Source: Streptomyces sp. R33 (GTDB lineage: Bacteria; Actinomycetota; Actinomycetes; Streptomycetales; Streptomycetaceae). Taken from it: 64,000 nt of DNA. Shown piece after piece: positions 34,892 through 43,722 of the stretch. The DNA is taken from contig NZ_CP165727.1 in NCBI RefSeq assembly GCF_041200175.1, forward strand, positions 4,901,501 to 4,965,500, given 5' to 3'. A program made the position numbers and the translations under genes. Numbering within the stretch: position 1 is the first letter of the stretch; every line of letters starts with the position of its first letter. The notes beneath the pieces were generated by a model. It was not told where the DNA came from, searched no databases, and saw nothing but the letters and a program-made list of their open reading frames with translations.

Positions 34892-35075
34892 GCCGCTGCC
34901 TCCAAGCTGTCCTGCACTGCACTGCATTCACCGAATGCCGAATGCCGAGGCCATGAAGGTATCGCGTGCGGCCCCCGGCAGTCGGGGCGGCCGGGCCCGT
35001 GCCGGGCCCGTGCGGCCGACGACGGCTCCGCCTCCCGGCTCGCCGGGTCCCGGACCGCGCGCCGCGTACGCAACG

Positions 35076-35114
35076 ACGGAGCCCCCGGCGACACGAGGTC
35101 ACCGGGGGCTCCGT
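35076..35114. terminator. Terminator downstream of serC
   Basis: A 13-bp stem, ACGGAGCCCCCGG (35076-35088) with CCGGGGGCTCCGT (35102-35114), encloses a 13-nt loop. It lies just after the serC stop on the minus strand. Confidence 0.8.
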
Positions 35115-35138
35115 ACGCGTACCGGAGGCGGGGTGCGG

Positions 35139-36257
35139 TCAGAGCTTCTCGATCACGTAGTCGATGCACGCGGTCAGCGCCTGCACGTCCGCCGGGTCGA
35201 TCGCCGGGAACATCGCGATGCGCAGCTGGTTGCGGCCGAGCTTGCGGTACGGCTCGGTGTCCACGATGCCGTTGGCGCGCAGCACCTTGGCGACGGCGGC
35301 CGCGTCGATGTCGTCCGAGAAGTCGATCGTGCCGATGACGGCGGAGCGCTTGTCGGCGTCCGTGACGAACGGGGTGGCGTACTTCGACGCCTCGGCCCAG
35401 CCGTACAGGTTGCGCGCGCTGGCCGCCGTACGGCCGGTCGTGAACTCCAGGCCGCCCTGGCCGTTCATCCACTCCAGCTGCTGGTTCAGCAGGAAGAGGG
35501 TGGACAGCGCCGGGGTGTTGTACGTCTGGTTCTTCAGCGAGTTGTCGATCGCCGTCGGCAGCGAGAAGAACTCCGGGATGTGCCGGCCGGACGCGTGGAC
35601 GCGCGCCGCGCGCTCCAGGGCCGCCGGGGAGAACGCCGCCAGCCACAGACCGCCGTCGGAGGCGAAGGACTTCTGCGGGGCGAAGTAGTAGACGTCGGAC
35701 TCGATGATGTCCACCGGCAGGCCGCCGGCACCCGAGGTCGCGTCCACCAGGACGAGTGACCCGGCGTCGGCGCCCGCGACGCGCTTGACCGGTGCGGCCA
35801 CACCCGTCGAGGTCTCGTTGTGCGTGTACGCGTACACGTCGACGCCCGCTTCGGCCGCCGGCTCGGGGTGCGTGCCCGGCTCGGAGGAGATCACGGTCGG
35901 CTCGTCCAGCCACGGCGCGAGCTTCGCGGCCTTGGCGAACTTGGAGGAGAACTCGCCGAAGGTCAGGTGCTGGGACTTCTGCTCGATCAGCCCGTGCGTC
36001 GCGATGTCCCAGAAGGCGGTGGAGCCGCCGTTGCCCAGGATCACCTCGTAGCCCTCGGGGAGGGAGAAGAGGTCCCGCAGGCCCTGACGCACCGAGCCGA
36101 CCAGGTTCTTGACCGGGGCCTGGCGGTGCGAGGTTCCGAGCAGGGAGGTACCGGTGGCGGCGAGGGCGTCCAGCGCCTCGGTCCGCACCTTGGAGGGGCC
36201 CGCGCCGAAGCGTCCGTCGGCGGGCTTGATGTCAGCGGGAATCTGGATCTCGGCCAC
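35139..36257 (-). CDS. serC: Phosphoserine aminotransferase
   Basis: The 372-aa class-V aminotransferase has phosphate/substrate-binding GAGPSKVR and GTSHRQAPVK, a glycine loop GNGGSTAFWD, and PLP Lys 196 in YFAPQKSFASDGG. It converts 3-phosphohydroxypyruvate and glutamate to phosphoserine in serine synthesis. The length and sequence match the mycobacterial-type SerC. The start is GTG 36257, with TACGCT exactly 6 nt upstream and no ribosome site, so translation is probably leaderless. Confidence 0.96.
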   Translation of the reverse strand: MAEIQIPADIKPADGRFGAGPSKVRTEALDALAATGTSLLGTSHRQAPVKNLVGSVRQGLRDLFSLPEGYEVILGNGGSTAFWDIATHGLIEQKSQHLTFGEFSSKFAKAAKLAPWLDEPTVISSEPGTHPEPAAEAGVDVYAYTHNETSTGVAAPVKRVAGADAGSLVLVDATSGAGGLPVDIIESDVYYFAPQKSFASDGGLWLAAFSPAALERAARVHASGRHIPEFFSLPTAIDNSLKNQTYNTPALSTLFLLNQQLEWMNGQGGLEFTTGRTAASARNLYGWAEASKYATPFVTDADKRSAVIGTIDFSDDIDAAAVAKVLRANGIVDTEPYRKLGRNQLRIAMFPAIDPADVQALTACIDYVIEKL

Positions 36258-36341
36258 GAGCGGAGCGTATCCGGTCCCGGTCCACGCCTTGGAGGCGCGT
36301 CCACCCGATGAGACGAGTCCGGCCGGTGGGAGGGTGGGGCC

Positions 36342-39152
36342 GTGACGTCACCCGGGGAACTCGAACGGACATTGCGGGAGAACCTGCGCGGGGAGGTGGA
36401 CTTCGGGGCCGCGGCGCGCGCCCTCGCGACGATGGACGCCTCGAACTACCGGCGCGTCCCGGCCGGCGTGGTCGCGCCGCGCGACGCCGAGGACGTGGCG
36501 GCCGCGCTGCGGATCTGCGCGGACGCCGGCGTACCGGTCGTCCCGCGCGGCGGCGGCACGTCGATCGCCGGGCAGGCCACGGGCGTCGGCGTGGTGCTGG
36601 ACCTGACCCGGCACATGAACGCCCTCGTGTCGCTGGACCCGGACGCCCGCACGGCCGTGGTCCAGCCGGGCCTCGTGCTCGACCGGCTGCGCGGCGCGGC
36701 GCGCCCGTACGGGCTGACCTTCGGCCCGGACCCCTCCACCCACTCCCGCTGCACGCTCGGCGGCATGATCGGCAACAACGCGTGCGGGGCCCACTCGGTG
36801 GCCTGGGGGACCACCGCGGACAACGTGGCGGAGCTGGCGGTGACGGCGTACGGAGGCTCCTCGTACCGGCTCGGCACGGGCTGGCCGGGAGCCCCGGCGG
36901 GCCTGCGCGAACTGGTGTCGCAGAACCTGGCGGTGCTGCGTACGGGCATGGCCGGGGGCGGGGGTTTCTCGCGGCGGATCTCCGGATACGGCGGGCTGGA
37001 CGCGCTGCTGCCCGAGCGGGGCGTGCAGGTGGCCCGGGCGTTCTGCGGGAGCGAGGGCACGCTCGGGGTGGTGACCGAGGCGGTCGTACGCCTGGTGGAG
37101 GCGCCGCGCGCGCCGGCGCTCGCGGTCCTCGGGTACGCGGACGAGAGCGCGGCGGCGGACGCGGCGGCGGGGCTGCTCCGGTTCGGGCCGCTGACGGTGG
37201 AGGGCATGGCGGCCGACCTGGTCCGCGGCGCGGCCGGGCTCCCGCGCGGGGCAGCCTGGCTGTTCGTCGAGATGGGGGACGAGGGCGCCGCCCGGTCCCT
37301 CGTACGGGCCGCCGACGCGGTGGACTCGGCCGTGGTCACGGACCCGGCGGGGCAGCGGGCGCTGTGGCGGATCCGTGAGGACGCGGCGGGCACGGCGACG
37401 CGGATGCCGGACGGCTCGATGGCCTGGCCGGGGTGGGAGGACTGCGCGGTGCCGCCGGCCCGGCTGGGCGCGTACCTGCGGGAGTTCCGCGCGCTGCTGG
37501 CGGCGCACGGGCTGCGCGGGACCCCGTACGGGCACTTCGGCGAGGGCTGCGTCCACGTACGGATCGACTTCGACCTGGTGTCGGAGGCGGGGATCGCCCG
37601 CTTCAGGGCGTTCTCCTCGGACCTGGCGGACCTGGTGGTCTCCCACGGCGGCTCCCTCTCCGGGGAGCACGGGGACGGGCAGGCGCGGGCCGAGCTCCTG
37701 CCGAGGATGTACGGGGAGGAGGTCGTCCGGCTCTTCGGCGCGTACAAGGACGTGTGGGACCCGGCGGGCGGCATGAACCCGGACATCCTGGTCCGCCCTG
37801 CCCGCCTGGACGAGAACCTGCGCTTCGCGGTCCTGCCGGGTGGGGGCCTGTCGGATGGAGTGGCCCGCTGCGTGGGCGTGGCGAAATGCCGCTCGACGGA
37901 CGCGCCCGGGCAAGGGGTGATGTGCCCGTCGTTCCGGGTGACGGGGGAGGAGCAGCACTCCACACGGGGCAGGGCGCGTCTGCTGCACGAGATGCTGGCG
38001 GGGGAGATCGTGACCGACGGCTGGCGCTCGCCGGAGGTCGCGGAGGCGCTCGACCTCTGCCTGGCCTGCAAGGGCTGCCGCAGCGACTGCCCGGTGGGCG
38101 TGGACATGGCCGCGTACAAGGCGGAGTTCCTGCACCGCCACTGGGCGGGCCGCATCCGGCCGCTGTCCCACTACACCCTGGGCGGCCTGCCGGCCTGGCT
38201 CCGTCTGATCGCCGCCCTCCGCGCCACGGCCCCCGCGAACGCGGTGGCCCGCCGCTTCCGCCTGCCGGGCCTGACGCCGCAGCGCCCCCTCCCGCCGCTG
38301 GCCGGCGAGCCGTTCACCCGCTGGTGGCACGGCGCGGGCCGCAACGCGCAGCCCTCCGGCCCTTCGACCGGGCTCGCCCCCGGCAGGCCGGGGTCCGGGA
38401 AGGGGCGGGGCGGGGGAGAAGGCCGCCCGCAGGGTTCCGACCGGCCCCGCGTCACGCTCTGGCCCGACACGTTCACCGAGTACCTGTCCCCGCAGACCGG
38501 CCAGGCGGCCGTCCGCGTCCTCGAGGCCGCCGGCCTCGCCGTGGACCTCCCCCCGGCGGGAGTCTGCTGCGGCCTGACCTACATCTCCACCGGCCGACTC
38601 GACCGCGCCCGCAAAGTCCTGCGCCGCACCCTCGACGCCGTGGGCGACCCGCACGTCCAGGACCCCGTCCTCGTCCTCGAACCCAGCTGCGCCGCAGCCC
38701 TGCGCACCGACCTCCCCGACCTCCTCCCCGACGACCCGCGCGCGCAGCGCCTCGCCCGCGCCGTCCGGACCTTCGCGGAGACCCTCGAGGAGTACGCCCC
38801 CCACTGGCAGCCGCCCCGCCTCGACCGCCCGGCCGTCGGCCAGACCCACTGCCACCAGCACGCCGTCCTCGGCGACTCCGCCGACCGCCGGCTGCGCGAG
38901 CGGGCCGGGCTGAGCGGCGAGCTCAGCGGCGGCTGCTGCGGCCTCGCCGGGAACTTCGGCTTCGAACCGGGCCACCACGAGGTCTCCGTCGCCTGCGCGG
39001 AGGAACAGCTGCTCCCCGCCCTGCGCGCGGCCCCGCCCGGCGCCGCGATCGTGGCGGACGGGTTCTCGTGCCGTACCCAGATCGCCCAGCTCTCCGACGG
39101 CGGAAGCCGCGCGGCCCGCCACCTGGCGGAGCTGCTGGCGGAGGGCCTGTAA
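36342..39152 (+). CDS. FAD-linked oxidase fused to Fe-S (CCG) domain, D-lactate dehydrogenase-like
   Basis: The 936-aa protein has a PCMH-type FAD domain (about 35-230: VPRGGGTSIAGQATG, GGMIGNNACGAHSVAWG, FCGSEGTLGVVTEA). A FAD-oxidase C domain follows (HFGEGCVHVRIDF, SGEHGDGQARAELLPRMYG). A 4Fe-4S cluster region (CVGVAKC, MCPSFRVTGEE, CLACKGCRSDCP near 573) and two CCG repeats (GVCCGLT near 741, GGCCGLAGNFG near 864) complete it. This is the Dld/GlcD-GlcF-type fused architecture for oxidation of a 2-hydroxyacid (D-lactate likely) at the membrane. Residues about 672-702 are a Gly/Pro insertion made of a dispersed repeat. The start is GTG 36342 with GGGAGG upstream. Confidence 0.85.
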   Translation: MTSPGELERTLRENLRGEVDFGAAARALATMDASNYRRVPAGVVAPRDAEDVAAALRICADAGVPVVPRGGGTSIAGQATGVGVVLDLTRHMNALVSLDPDARTAVVQPGLVLDRLRGAARPYGLTFGPDPSTHSRCTLGGMIGNNACGAHSVAWGTTADNVAELAVTAYGGSSYRLGTGWPGAPAGLRELVSQNLAVLRTGMAGGGGFSRRISGYGGLDALLPERGVQVARAFCGSEGTLGVVTEAVVRLVEAPRAPALAVLGYADESAAADAAAGLLRFGPLTVEGMAADLVRGAAGLPRGAAWLFVEMGDEGAARSLVRAADAVDSAVVTDPAGQRALWRIREDAAGTATRMPDGSMAWPGWEDCAVPPARLGAYLREFRALLAAHGLRGTPYGHFGEGCVHVRIDFDLVSEAGIARFRAFSSDLADLVVSHGGSLSGEHGDGQARAELLPRMYGEEVVRLFGAYKDVWDPAGGMNPDILVRPARLDENLRFAVLPGGGLSDGVARCVGVAKCRSTDAPGQGVMCPSFRVTGEEQHSTRGRARLLHEMLAGEIVTDGWRSPEVAEALDLCLACKGCRSDCPVGVDMAAYKAEFLHRHWAGRIRPLSHYTLGGLPAWLRLIAALRATAPANAVARRFRLPGLTPQRPLPPLAGEPFTRWWHGAGRNAQPSGPSTGLAPGRPGSGKGRGGGEGRPQGSDRPRVTLWPDTFTEYLSPQTGQAAVRVLEAAGLAVDLPPAGVCCGLTYISTGRLDRARKVLRRTLDAVGDPHVQDPVLVLEPSCAAALRTDLPDLLPDDPRAQRLARAVRTFAETLEEYAPHWQPPRLDRPAVGQTHCHQHAVLGDSADRRLRERAGLSGELSGGCCGLAGNFGFEPGHHEVSVACAEEQLLPALRAAPPGAAIVADGFSCRTQIAQLSDGGSRAARHLAELLAEGL
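38396..38419. repeat. Dispersed GC-rich repeat, copy 1
   Basis: These 24 nt (core GGGAAGGGGCGGGGCGGG) are identical to 45931-45954. The copy lies in frame in the linker between the first Fe-S part and the CCG domain of the dehydrogenase. The surrounding 38345-38440 is similarly repetitive. Confidence 0.85.
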
Positions 39153-39177
39153 GGCAACGCACCTGTAAGGCAACGCA
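39146..39177. repeat. 16-nt perfect tandem duplication across a stop codon
   Basis: Two identical units CCTGTAAGGCAACGCA lie at 39146-39161 and 39162-39177. The first holds the TAA of the dehydrogenase gene. Confidence 0.95.
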
Positions 39178-39215
39178 CGCCCCGATGGCCCTTACCTACC
39201 CCTTAGTCTGGATGA

Positions 39216-40163
39216 ATGCCCGCACCCTCCCCCAAATCCGCCCCCACCCCCACCCCGGTGGCCGTCGCCCCCGCGGTTCCGGCCCTCCCGCCGGCCGCCG
39301 GCCCGTCGCGCTTCGGCCCGGTCGCACTGGTGATCGCGGCGGGGGTCTCGGTGCAGTTCGGCGCCGCGCTCGCGGTCATGATCATGCCGCGGGCGGGCGC
39401 CGCGGGCGTGGTCACGCTGCGGCTGGCGGCCGCCGCGCTGGTGCTGCTGGCCCTGTGCCGCCCGAAGGTACGCGGGTACTCGCGCGCGGACTGGGTCACC
39501 GTCGTCGCCTTCGGCGTCGCGATGGCCGGCATGAACGGGCTCTTCTACCAGTCCATCGACCGGATCCCGCTCGGTCCGGCCGTCACCCTCGAGGTGCTCG
39601 GCCCGCTGGTCCTCTCGGTCGCCGTCTCGCGCCGTCTGGTGAACCTGCTGTGGGCGGGCCTGGCCCTGGCCGGAGTCGCCCTGCTGGCCACCCACGGCGG
39701 CGGCAGCGGCTTCGGCGGCCTCGACCTCCTGGGCGCCGCCTTCGCCCTCGGAGCGGGCGCGATGTGGGCGGCGTACATCGTGTTCAGCGCGCGTACGGGC
39801 CGCCGCTTCCCGCAGGCGGACGGGCTGGCCCTCGCCATGGCGGTGGCGGCGGTGCTGTCCCTCCCGCTGGGCGTGGTCGAAGCGGGCTCCGACCTCCTGG
39901 TCCCGAGCACCCTGGCCCTCGGGGTCGGTGTCGCCGTCCTGTCCTCCGTCCTGCCGTACACCCTGGAACTCCTGGCGCTGCGCCGCCTGCCCGCACCGAC
40001 GTTCGCGGTCCTGATGAGCCTGGAGCCGGCGATCGCGGCCACGGCCGGGTTCCTGATCCTGAACCAGGCGATGTCGGCTTTGGACGCACTGGCGATCGCG
40101 CTGGTCATCGGGGCGAGCATGGGCGCGGTCCGCTCCCAGGGCCGCAAGGCGGTCGCCGCCTGA
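39216..40163 (+). CDS. EamA/RhtA-type DMT exporter
   Basis: The 315-aa protein has a Pro/Ala-rich N-tail (1-30) and then ten predicted helices. These include VQFGAALAVMIMPRAGAAGVVTLRL, NGLFYQSIDRIPLGPAVTLEVLGPL and SSVLPYTLELLALRRLPAPTFAVLMSLEPA, which is characteristic of the RhtA (threonine/homoserine exporter) subgroup. The substrate is inferred only. TAGTCT is exactly 6 nt before the ATG, indicating a leaderless start. Confidence 0.85.
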   Translation: MPAPSPKSAPTPTPVAVAPAVPALPPAAGPSRFGPVALVIAAGVSVQFGAALAVMIMPRAGAAGVVTLRLAAAALVLLALCRPKVRGYSRADWVTVVAFGVAMAGMNGLFYQSIDRIPLGPAVTLEVLGPLVLSVAVSRRLVNLLWAGLALAGVALLATHGGGSGFGGLDLLGAAFALGAGAMWAAYIVFSARTGRRFPQADGLALAMAVAAVLSLPLGVVEAGSDLLVPSTLALGVGVAVLSSVLPYTLELLALRRLPAPTFAVLMSLEPAIAATAGFLILNQAMSALDALAIALVIGASMGAVRSQGRKAVAA

Positions 40164-40189
40164 TCCCGGGCACGATCCGCCTGGGCGAG

Positions 40190-41224
40190 TCAGGCGTCGG
40201 GGCCTGATCCGTCTCGTTCCCCGTCCCCGTACCGGGCCGTCATCGCCCCCAGCGCATCCCGGATCAGGGCCCGCAGGGGCGGTGGGGAGAGGACCTCCGC
40301 GTCGGGGCCCAGGGCCAGGAACTGCGCCTGCGCCTGCTCCTGCGACTCGATCGGCAGGACCGCCCGGGTCCAGCCCGCCACCTCCGGGTCCGGGGCGCCC
40401 CCGGCGGCCAGGGCCCGCGCCTGGGCCCCCGTCAGCCGCGCGGCGCCCCGCGGGGAGAGCCGTACCACCGCCTCTTCGGGATGGAGCCGCGCATGGAACT
40501 CCTCCTGGGTCCTGCGCCAGTGCGCCGCCAGCTCGAAGCCCTCCGGCAGCAGGCACTCCTCGGCCGTCTCGCGGACCGACAGGATCTGGTCCACCCGGTA
40601 CGTCCGCGGCCCTGCCGCGCCCGCCGCCCCGGACCGCCCGGAGGGCTCCGCCGGGGCGGCCACCAGGTACCAGCGGCCCGCCTTCAGCACCAGCCCGTAA
40701 GGCTCGAGCCGCCGGTCCACCTCCTGCGGCTCCTTCCACCGCCGGTAGCGGACCTCGATCACCCGCCCCCGCCACACCGCGTCCGCGACCTGCGCCAGGT
40801 ACGGGGTCTCCTCGTGCTCCGCGTACCACCCCGGCGCATCCAGGTGGAACCGCAGCCGCATCCGGTCGGCCTGCTCCCGCAGCTCCGCCGGCAGGGCCGC
40901 CCGCAGCTTCAGCTGGGCCGCCGACAGGGCCTGCCCGAGACCGAGTTCCGCCGCCGGACCCGGCATCCCGCTCAGGAACAGCGCCTCCGCCTCGCCCGTG
41001 CTCAGCCCGGTCAGCCGGGTCCGGTAGCCGGCGAGCAGCTGGTAGCCGCCGCTGTGCCCGGCGTCCCCGTACAGCGGGACGCCCGCCGCGGCCAGCGCCT
41101 CCGCGTCGCGGTAGACCGTGCGTACGGACACCTCGAGCTCCTGCGCGAGCTCGGCGGCGGTCATCCGCCCCCGGGTCTGGAGCAGCAGCAGGATCGACAG
41201 CAGTCGGCTGGACTTCACTGACAC
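40190..41224 (-). CDS. WYL-domain transcriptional regulator (YafY/DeoR type)
   Basis: The 344-aa protein has an N-terminal HTH_11 winged helix (RLLSILLLLQTRGRMTAAELAQELEVSVRTVYRDAEAL, 7-44), a central WYL domain (about 140-235: GRVIEVRYRRW, EPYGLVLKAGRWYLVA) and a C-terminal WCX-like extension. WYL proteins sense small ligands or nucleic acids. The gene is divergent from a lipocalin-like gene. An 8-5-8 inverted repeat overlaps its GTG start (41224), suggesting tight autoregulation. Confidence 0.9.
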   Translation of the reverse strand: MSVKSSRLLSILLLLQTRGRMTAAELAQELEVSVRTVYRDAEALAAAGVPLYGDAGHSGGYQLLAGYRTRLTGLSTGEAEALFLSGMPGPAAELGLGQALSAAQLKLRAALPAELREQADRMRLRFHLDAPGWYAEHEETPYLAQVADAVWRGRVIEVRYRRWKEPQEVDRRLEPYGLVLKAGRWYLVAAPAEPSGRSGAAGAAGPRTYRVDQILSVRETAEECLLPEGFELAAHWRRTQEEFHARLHPEEAVVRLSPRGAARLTGAQARALAAGGAPDPEVAGWTRAVLPIESQEQAQAQFLALGPDAEVLSPPPLRALIRDALGAMTARYGDGERDGSGPDA

Positions 41225-41236
41225 AGGATGTCAGTG
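41216..41236. promoter_or_regulatory. Putative WYL-regulator operator
   Basis: CACTGACA (41216-41223) and TGTCAGTG (41229-41236) form a perfect inverted repeat with a 5-nt spacer. It covers the regulator start codon and lies 22 nt before the divergent gene start, between two short divergent promoters. Confidence 0.65.
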
Positions 41237-41258
41237 GAATCCTCCTACGGTGCGGGGC

Positions 41259-41723
41259 ATGAACGACTTCGACTTTCTTTTCGGCACCTGGGACGTCACC
41301 AACCGCTGGCGCACCGACTTCCTCGACCCCGACAGCGACTGGGAGGAGTTCCCGGCCCTGTCCAAGGCCTCCCGCCACTTCGACGGCGCCGCGAACTTCG
41401 ACGAGATCGAGTTCCCGACGAAGGGCTTCGCCGGCCTGACCCTGCGCCTGTACGACCCGGAGCGCGAGCAGTGGTCGCTGTACTGGGCGAGCCGCCGCAC
41501 CGGCACCCTCTTCCCGCCGGTCACCGGCCGCTTCACGGACGGCACCGGCGTCTTCGAGGGCGAGGACACCCACGCCGGCAAGGCCGTCCGGGCGCGGTTC
41601 GTCTGGAAGGACGTCCGGGCCGACTCCGCCCGCTGGGAGCAGTACTTCTCCCTCGACGAGGGCGCGACCTGGCTCCTCAACTGGACGATGGACCTGACGC
41701 GCCGCACCGCCCGGCCCTCCTGA
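41259..41723 (+). CDS. Lipocalin-like/DUF1579-like protein (154 aa)
   Basis: The beta-barrel-like sequence has DFDFLFGTWDVTNRWR at the N-terminus, GLTLRLYDPEREQWSLYWASR in the middle, and WEQYFSLDEGATWLLNWTMDL at the end. FLxGTWxVxxR is typical of DUF1579/lipocalin-like small-molecule binders. It has no signal peptide. It is probably controlled by the divergent WYL regulator. TACGGT lies 7 nt before the ATG. The ligand is unknown. Confidence 0.75.
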   Translation: MNDFDFLFGTWDVTNRWRTDFLDPDSDWEEFPALSKASRHFDGAANFDEIEFPTKGFAGLTLRLYDPEREQWSLYWASRRTGTLFPPVTGRFTDGTGVFEGEDTHAGKAVRARFVWKDVRADSARWEQYFSLDEGATWLLNWTMDLTRRTARPS

Positions 41724-41737
41724 ACCCGTCGGGTCCG

Positions 41738-41791
41738 GGACTGCGCCCGCCCCGCCGGCCACGGGGGTGCCCGGTGGTGCGGGCGCAGTCC
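41738..41791. terminator. Bidirectional terminator
   Basis: GGACTGCGCCCGC (41738-41750) pairs with GCGGGCGCAGTCC (41779-41791). The 28-nt loop is G/C-rich. It lies between convergent genes. Confidence 0.75.
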
Positions 41792-41802
41792 TCATCGGGC
41801 CG

Positions 41803-43416
41803 TCATCCCAGCGGCAGGTCCAGGTACGACGGCGTGGCCTCCGGGGAGGTGAAGGCCAGCGTCGCGCGCGGCAGGTTGGCGTCCCCGTAGAACGGGTCGC
41901 GGGCGTCGATCACCAGCATCAGCCGGTGCCCGCGCGGGACGTCGTACGCCGTCGCCTGCAGCTCGATGTCGGCGCTGACCAGGCTGTCCGGCGGTGAGTC
42001 GAGGTCGGAGTACGGGGCGTGCGTGACGATGTGCGCCGTTCCGTCGGGCGCCACGGCGAGCAGGTACGCGACGAACGACGACTTGGAGTTCGCGGCCCGG
42101 TACGTGACGCGCAGGCGGGGCGTGCCGCGCAGCCGGGTCGTCTCCGCCTCCGGGTCCGCCGCCCAGACCGCGGCGACGGTGCGGTCGATGTCGCCGGTCC
42201 GGTAGGCCTTCGGACGGCCCGCGATCTCGTCGTACCCCGACCGTACGATCTCGTCGGCGACGGTCGCCGGGGTGTCCACCCCGCACAGGACGCCCGCGCT
42301 CCAGCCGGCCTCGGGCCGCTCGGCGAGCTCCCCGCCGCTCACCAGGTACAGCCGGCGCACCTCTTCGGTGACGGAATGCCAGGTGGGGCGGGGTTCCAGG
42401 GCCTGGCCCCACATGACCTCGCTGAGTATCTGGCCCTCGTCGGCGATGCCGTTGTCGATCCCCTTGAGGTGCTGGTCGAACCAGCGGTGGGCGTTCGTCC
42501 AGATCCGGTTGGGCAGGCCGATCATGCCCGTCATCTCGGGTCCCGAGTGGTCGCCGATGGAGAGGTCGAGGCGCTTGGGGCCGGTGAGTTCGTTGAACAT
42601 CTTCAGCGTCTGGTTGCCGGGGAAGAGCGTCTCGTGCCAGGCGTGCGAGAAGTACACCGGGACCTGGCGGCGGTTGAGCTCCTTGATGTGGCTGAACGGC
42701 GAACGCGGCTCGGCCCAGCGCAGGGTGCCCCGGATGTCGCGGTTGGCGAGGACGTTCTCGAACACGCTCTGCGTCTGCGGGCTCAGCCGGGCCTTGGACG
42801 CGGCCTTGAGCAGCGCCTCGACGGCGGCCACGTGCCGGGTCCGGTTCTCGTAGAAGGCCTCGCCGAGGTCGCCCCAGGTGCTGAGCGCCACCACCGCGTC
42901 GACGCGGGTGTCGTGCGCGGCGACGAGCTGGCTGATGCCCGAGCCGTACGAGTCCCCCAGGAACCCGATCCTCGTGACCGGGCCCGCGGTGCGCTCGATG
43001 AGGTGGTCCAGGGCCCGGCTGCCGTCGGCGACGTCGAGCGGGCCGGCCACGTCGACCTGGCCTTCGGAGCCGGCGAAGCCGCGGGTGCTGTAGGCGAGGA
43101 CGTTGTAGCCGCGTGCCGCGAAGACGCTGGCCTGGACGGCGTACGGGAGCCAGCCGTGGTTCGTCCACGGCGAGGGCATCACGATCACCGGCCGCGGCTG
43201 GACCGCGTTGTGCCGCCACAGCGCGGCGTCGAGCAGGTCCCCGTCGGCGCCGGCGACCTTGGCGCGGCTGAAGACGGCGACGGAGCGGGTGTCGGCGACC
43301 TCGGCGGCGCGGGCGGGGGCGAGGCCGGTGACGTCGCCCGTCTCGAGGGCGGTGACGAAGGCGGTGAGGGTGTTCGCGTCGAGTTCGGGATAGAGGGAGA
43401 AAGCGGCTGGAATCAC
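41803..43416 (-). CDS. CocE/NonD-type S15 hydrolase (X-Pro dipeptidyl-peptidase family)
   Basis: The 537-aa alpha/beta hydrolase has the nucleophile elbow GDSYGSG (Ser about 151), PVIVMPSPWTNHGWLP near the oxyanion hole, and AYSTRGFAGSEGQVD. The C-terminal jelly-roll domain is LRVTYRAANSKSSFVAYLLAVAPDG...LMLVIDARDP. S15/CocE members are peptidases or acylases; which one is not predictable. No signal peptide is visible. The start is GTG 43416 with GAGGA 9 nt upstream. Confidence 0.87.
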   Translation of the reverse strand: MIPAAFSLYPELDANTLTAFVTALETGDVTGLAPARAAEVADTRSVAVFSRAKVAGADGDLLDAALWRHNAVQPRPVIVMPSPWTNHGWLPYAVQASVFAARGYNVLAYSTRGFAGSEGQVDVAGPLDVADGSRALDHLIERTAGPVTRIGFLGDSYGSGISQLVAAHDTRVDAVVALSTWGDLGEAFYENRTRHVAAVEALLKAASKARLSPQTQSVFENVLANRDIRGTLRWAEPRSPFSHIKELNRRQVPVYFSHAWHETLFPGNQTLKMFNELTGPKRLDLSIGDHSGPEMTGMIGLPNRIWTNAHRWFDQHLKGIDNGIADEGQILSEVMWGQALEPRPTWHSVTEEVRRLYLVSGGELAERPEAGWSAGVLCGVDTPATVADEIVRSGYDEIAGRPKAYRTGDIDRTVAAVWAADPEAETTRLRGTPRLRVTYRAANSKSSFVAYLLAVAPDGTAHIVTHAPYSDLDSPPDSLVSADIELQATAYDVPRGHRLMLVIDARDPFYGDANLPRATLAFTSPEATPSYLDLPLG

Positions 43417-43656
43417 GTCGGTTCATCCTCTTCGTCGAGTGAATTCTTCGCGGGGTGGGGGACGAAGCGTTCAGTATCGATGCGACATCCGGTGATCTTT
43501 CGGTGCTTTCCGACGTACGGCCTGAATCGCCTCCTCCGGGCTCGCGGCGGCCGTGGCCCCGGACCTGCCCGGGGTAGGTGCCGACCGCGAAATCAGCGGT
43601 GACCCAGGCCAGTTGGGGGTGATGGCGCGAAGGCGGCGCCCGATGGGCAAATCATG

Positions 43657-43668
43657 CAAGCATGCTTG
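43657..43668. promoter_or_regulatory. 12-bp perfect palindrome upstream of the acyl-CoA operon
   Basis: CAAGCATGCTTG lies in the 306-bp gap (43417-43722) between the S15 hydrolase and the acyl-CoA operon, 54 nt before the first start codon. The surrounding bases are AT-rich for this genome. It is a candidate operator for the TetR regulator encoded at the operon end. No other structure was found in the gap. Confidence 0.5.
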
Positions 43669-43722
43669 ATTGTTTTGCTGACGGCTGCCAGTCTTCCCCT
43701 CACGCCGAAAGGGGAGCCCGCC

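Noticed and set aside
31703..35338. A 1211-codon open frame on the plus strand opposite the sacsin-like gene
   Set aside because: It is a codon-bias shadow: the minus strand carries GHKL motifs, a GTG with GGAGG and normal third-position GC, while the plus frame is low-complexity Arg/Gly/Gln with no ribosome site.
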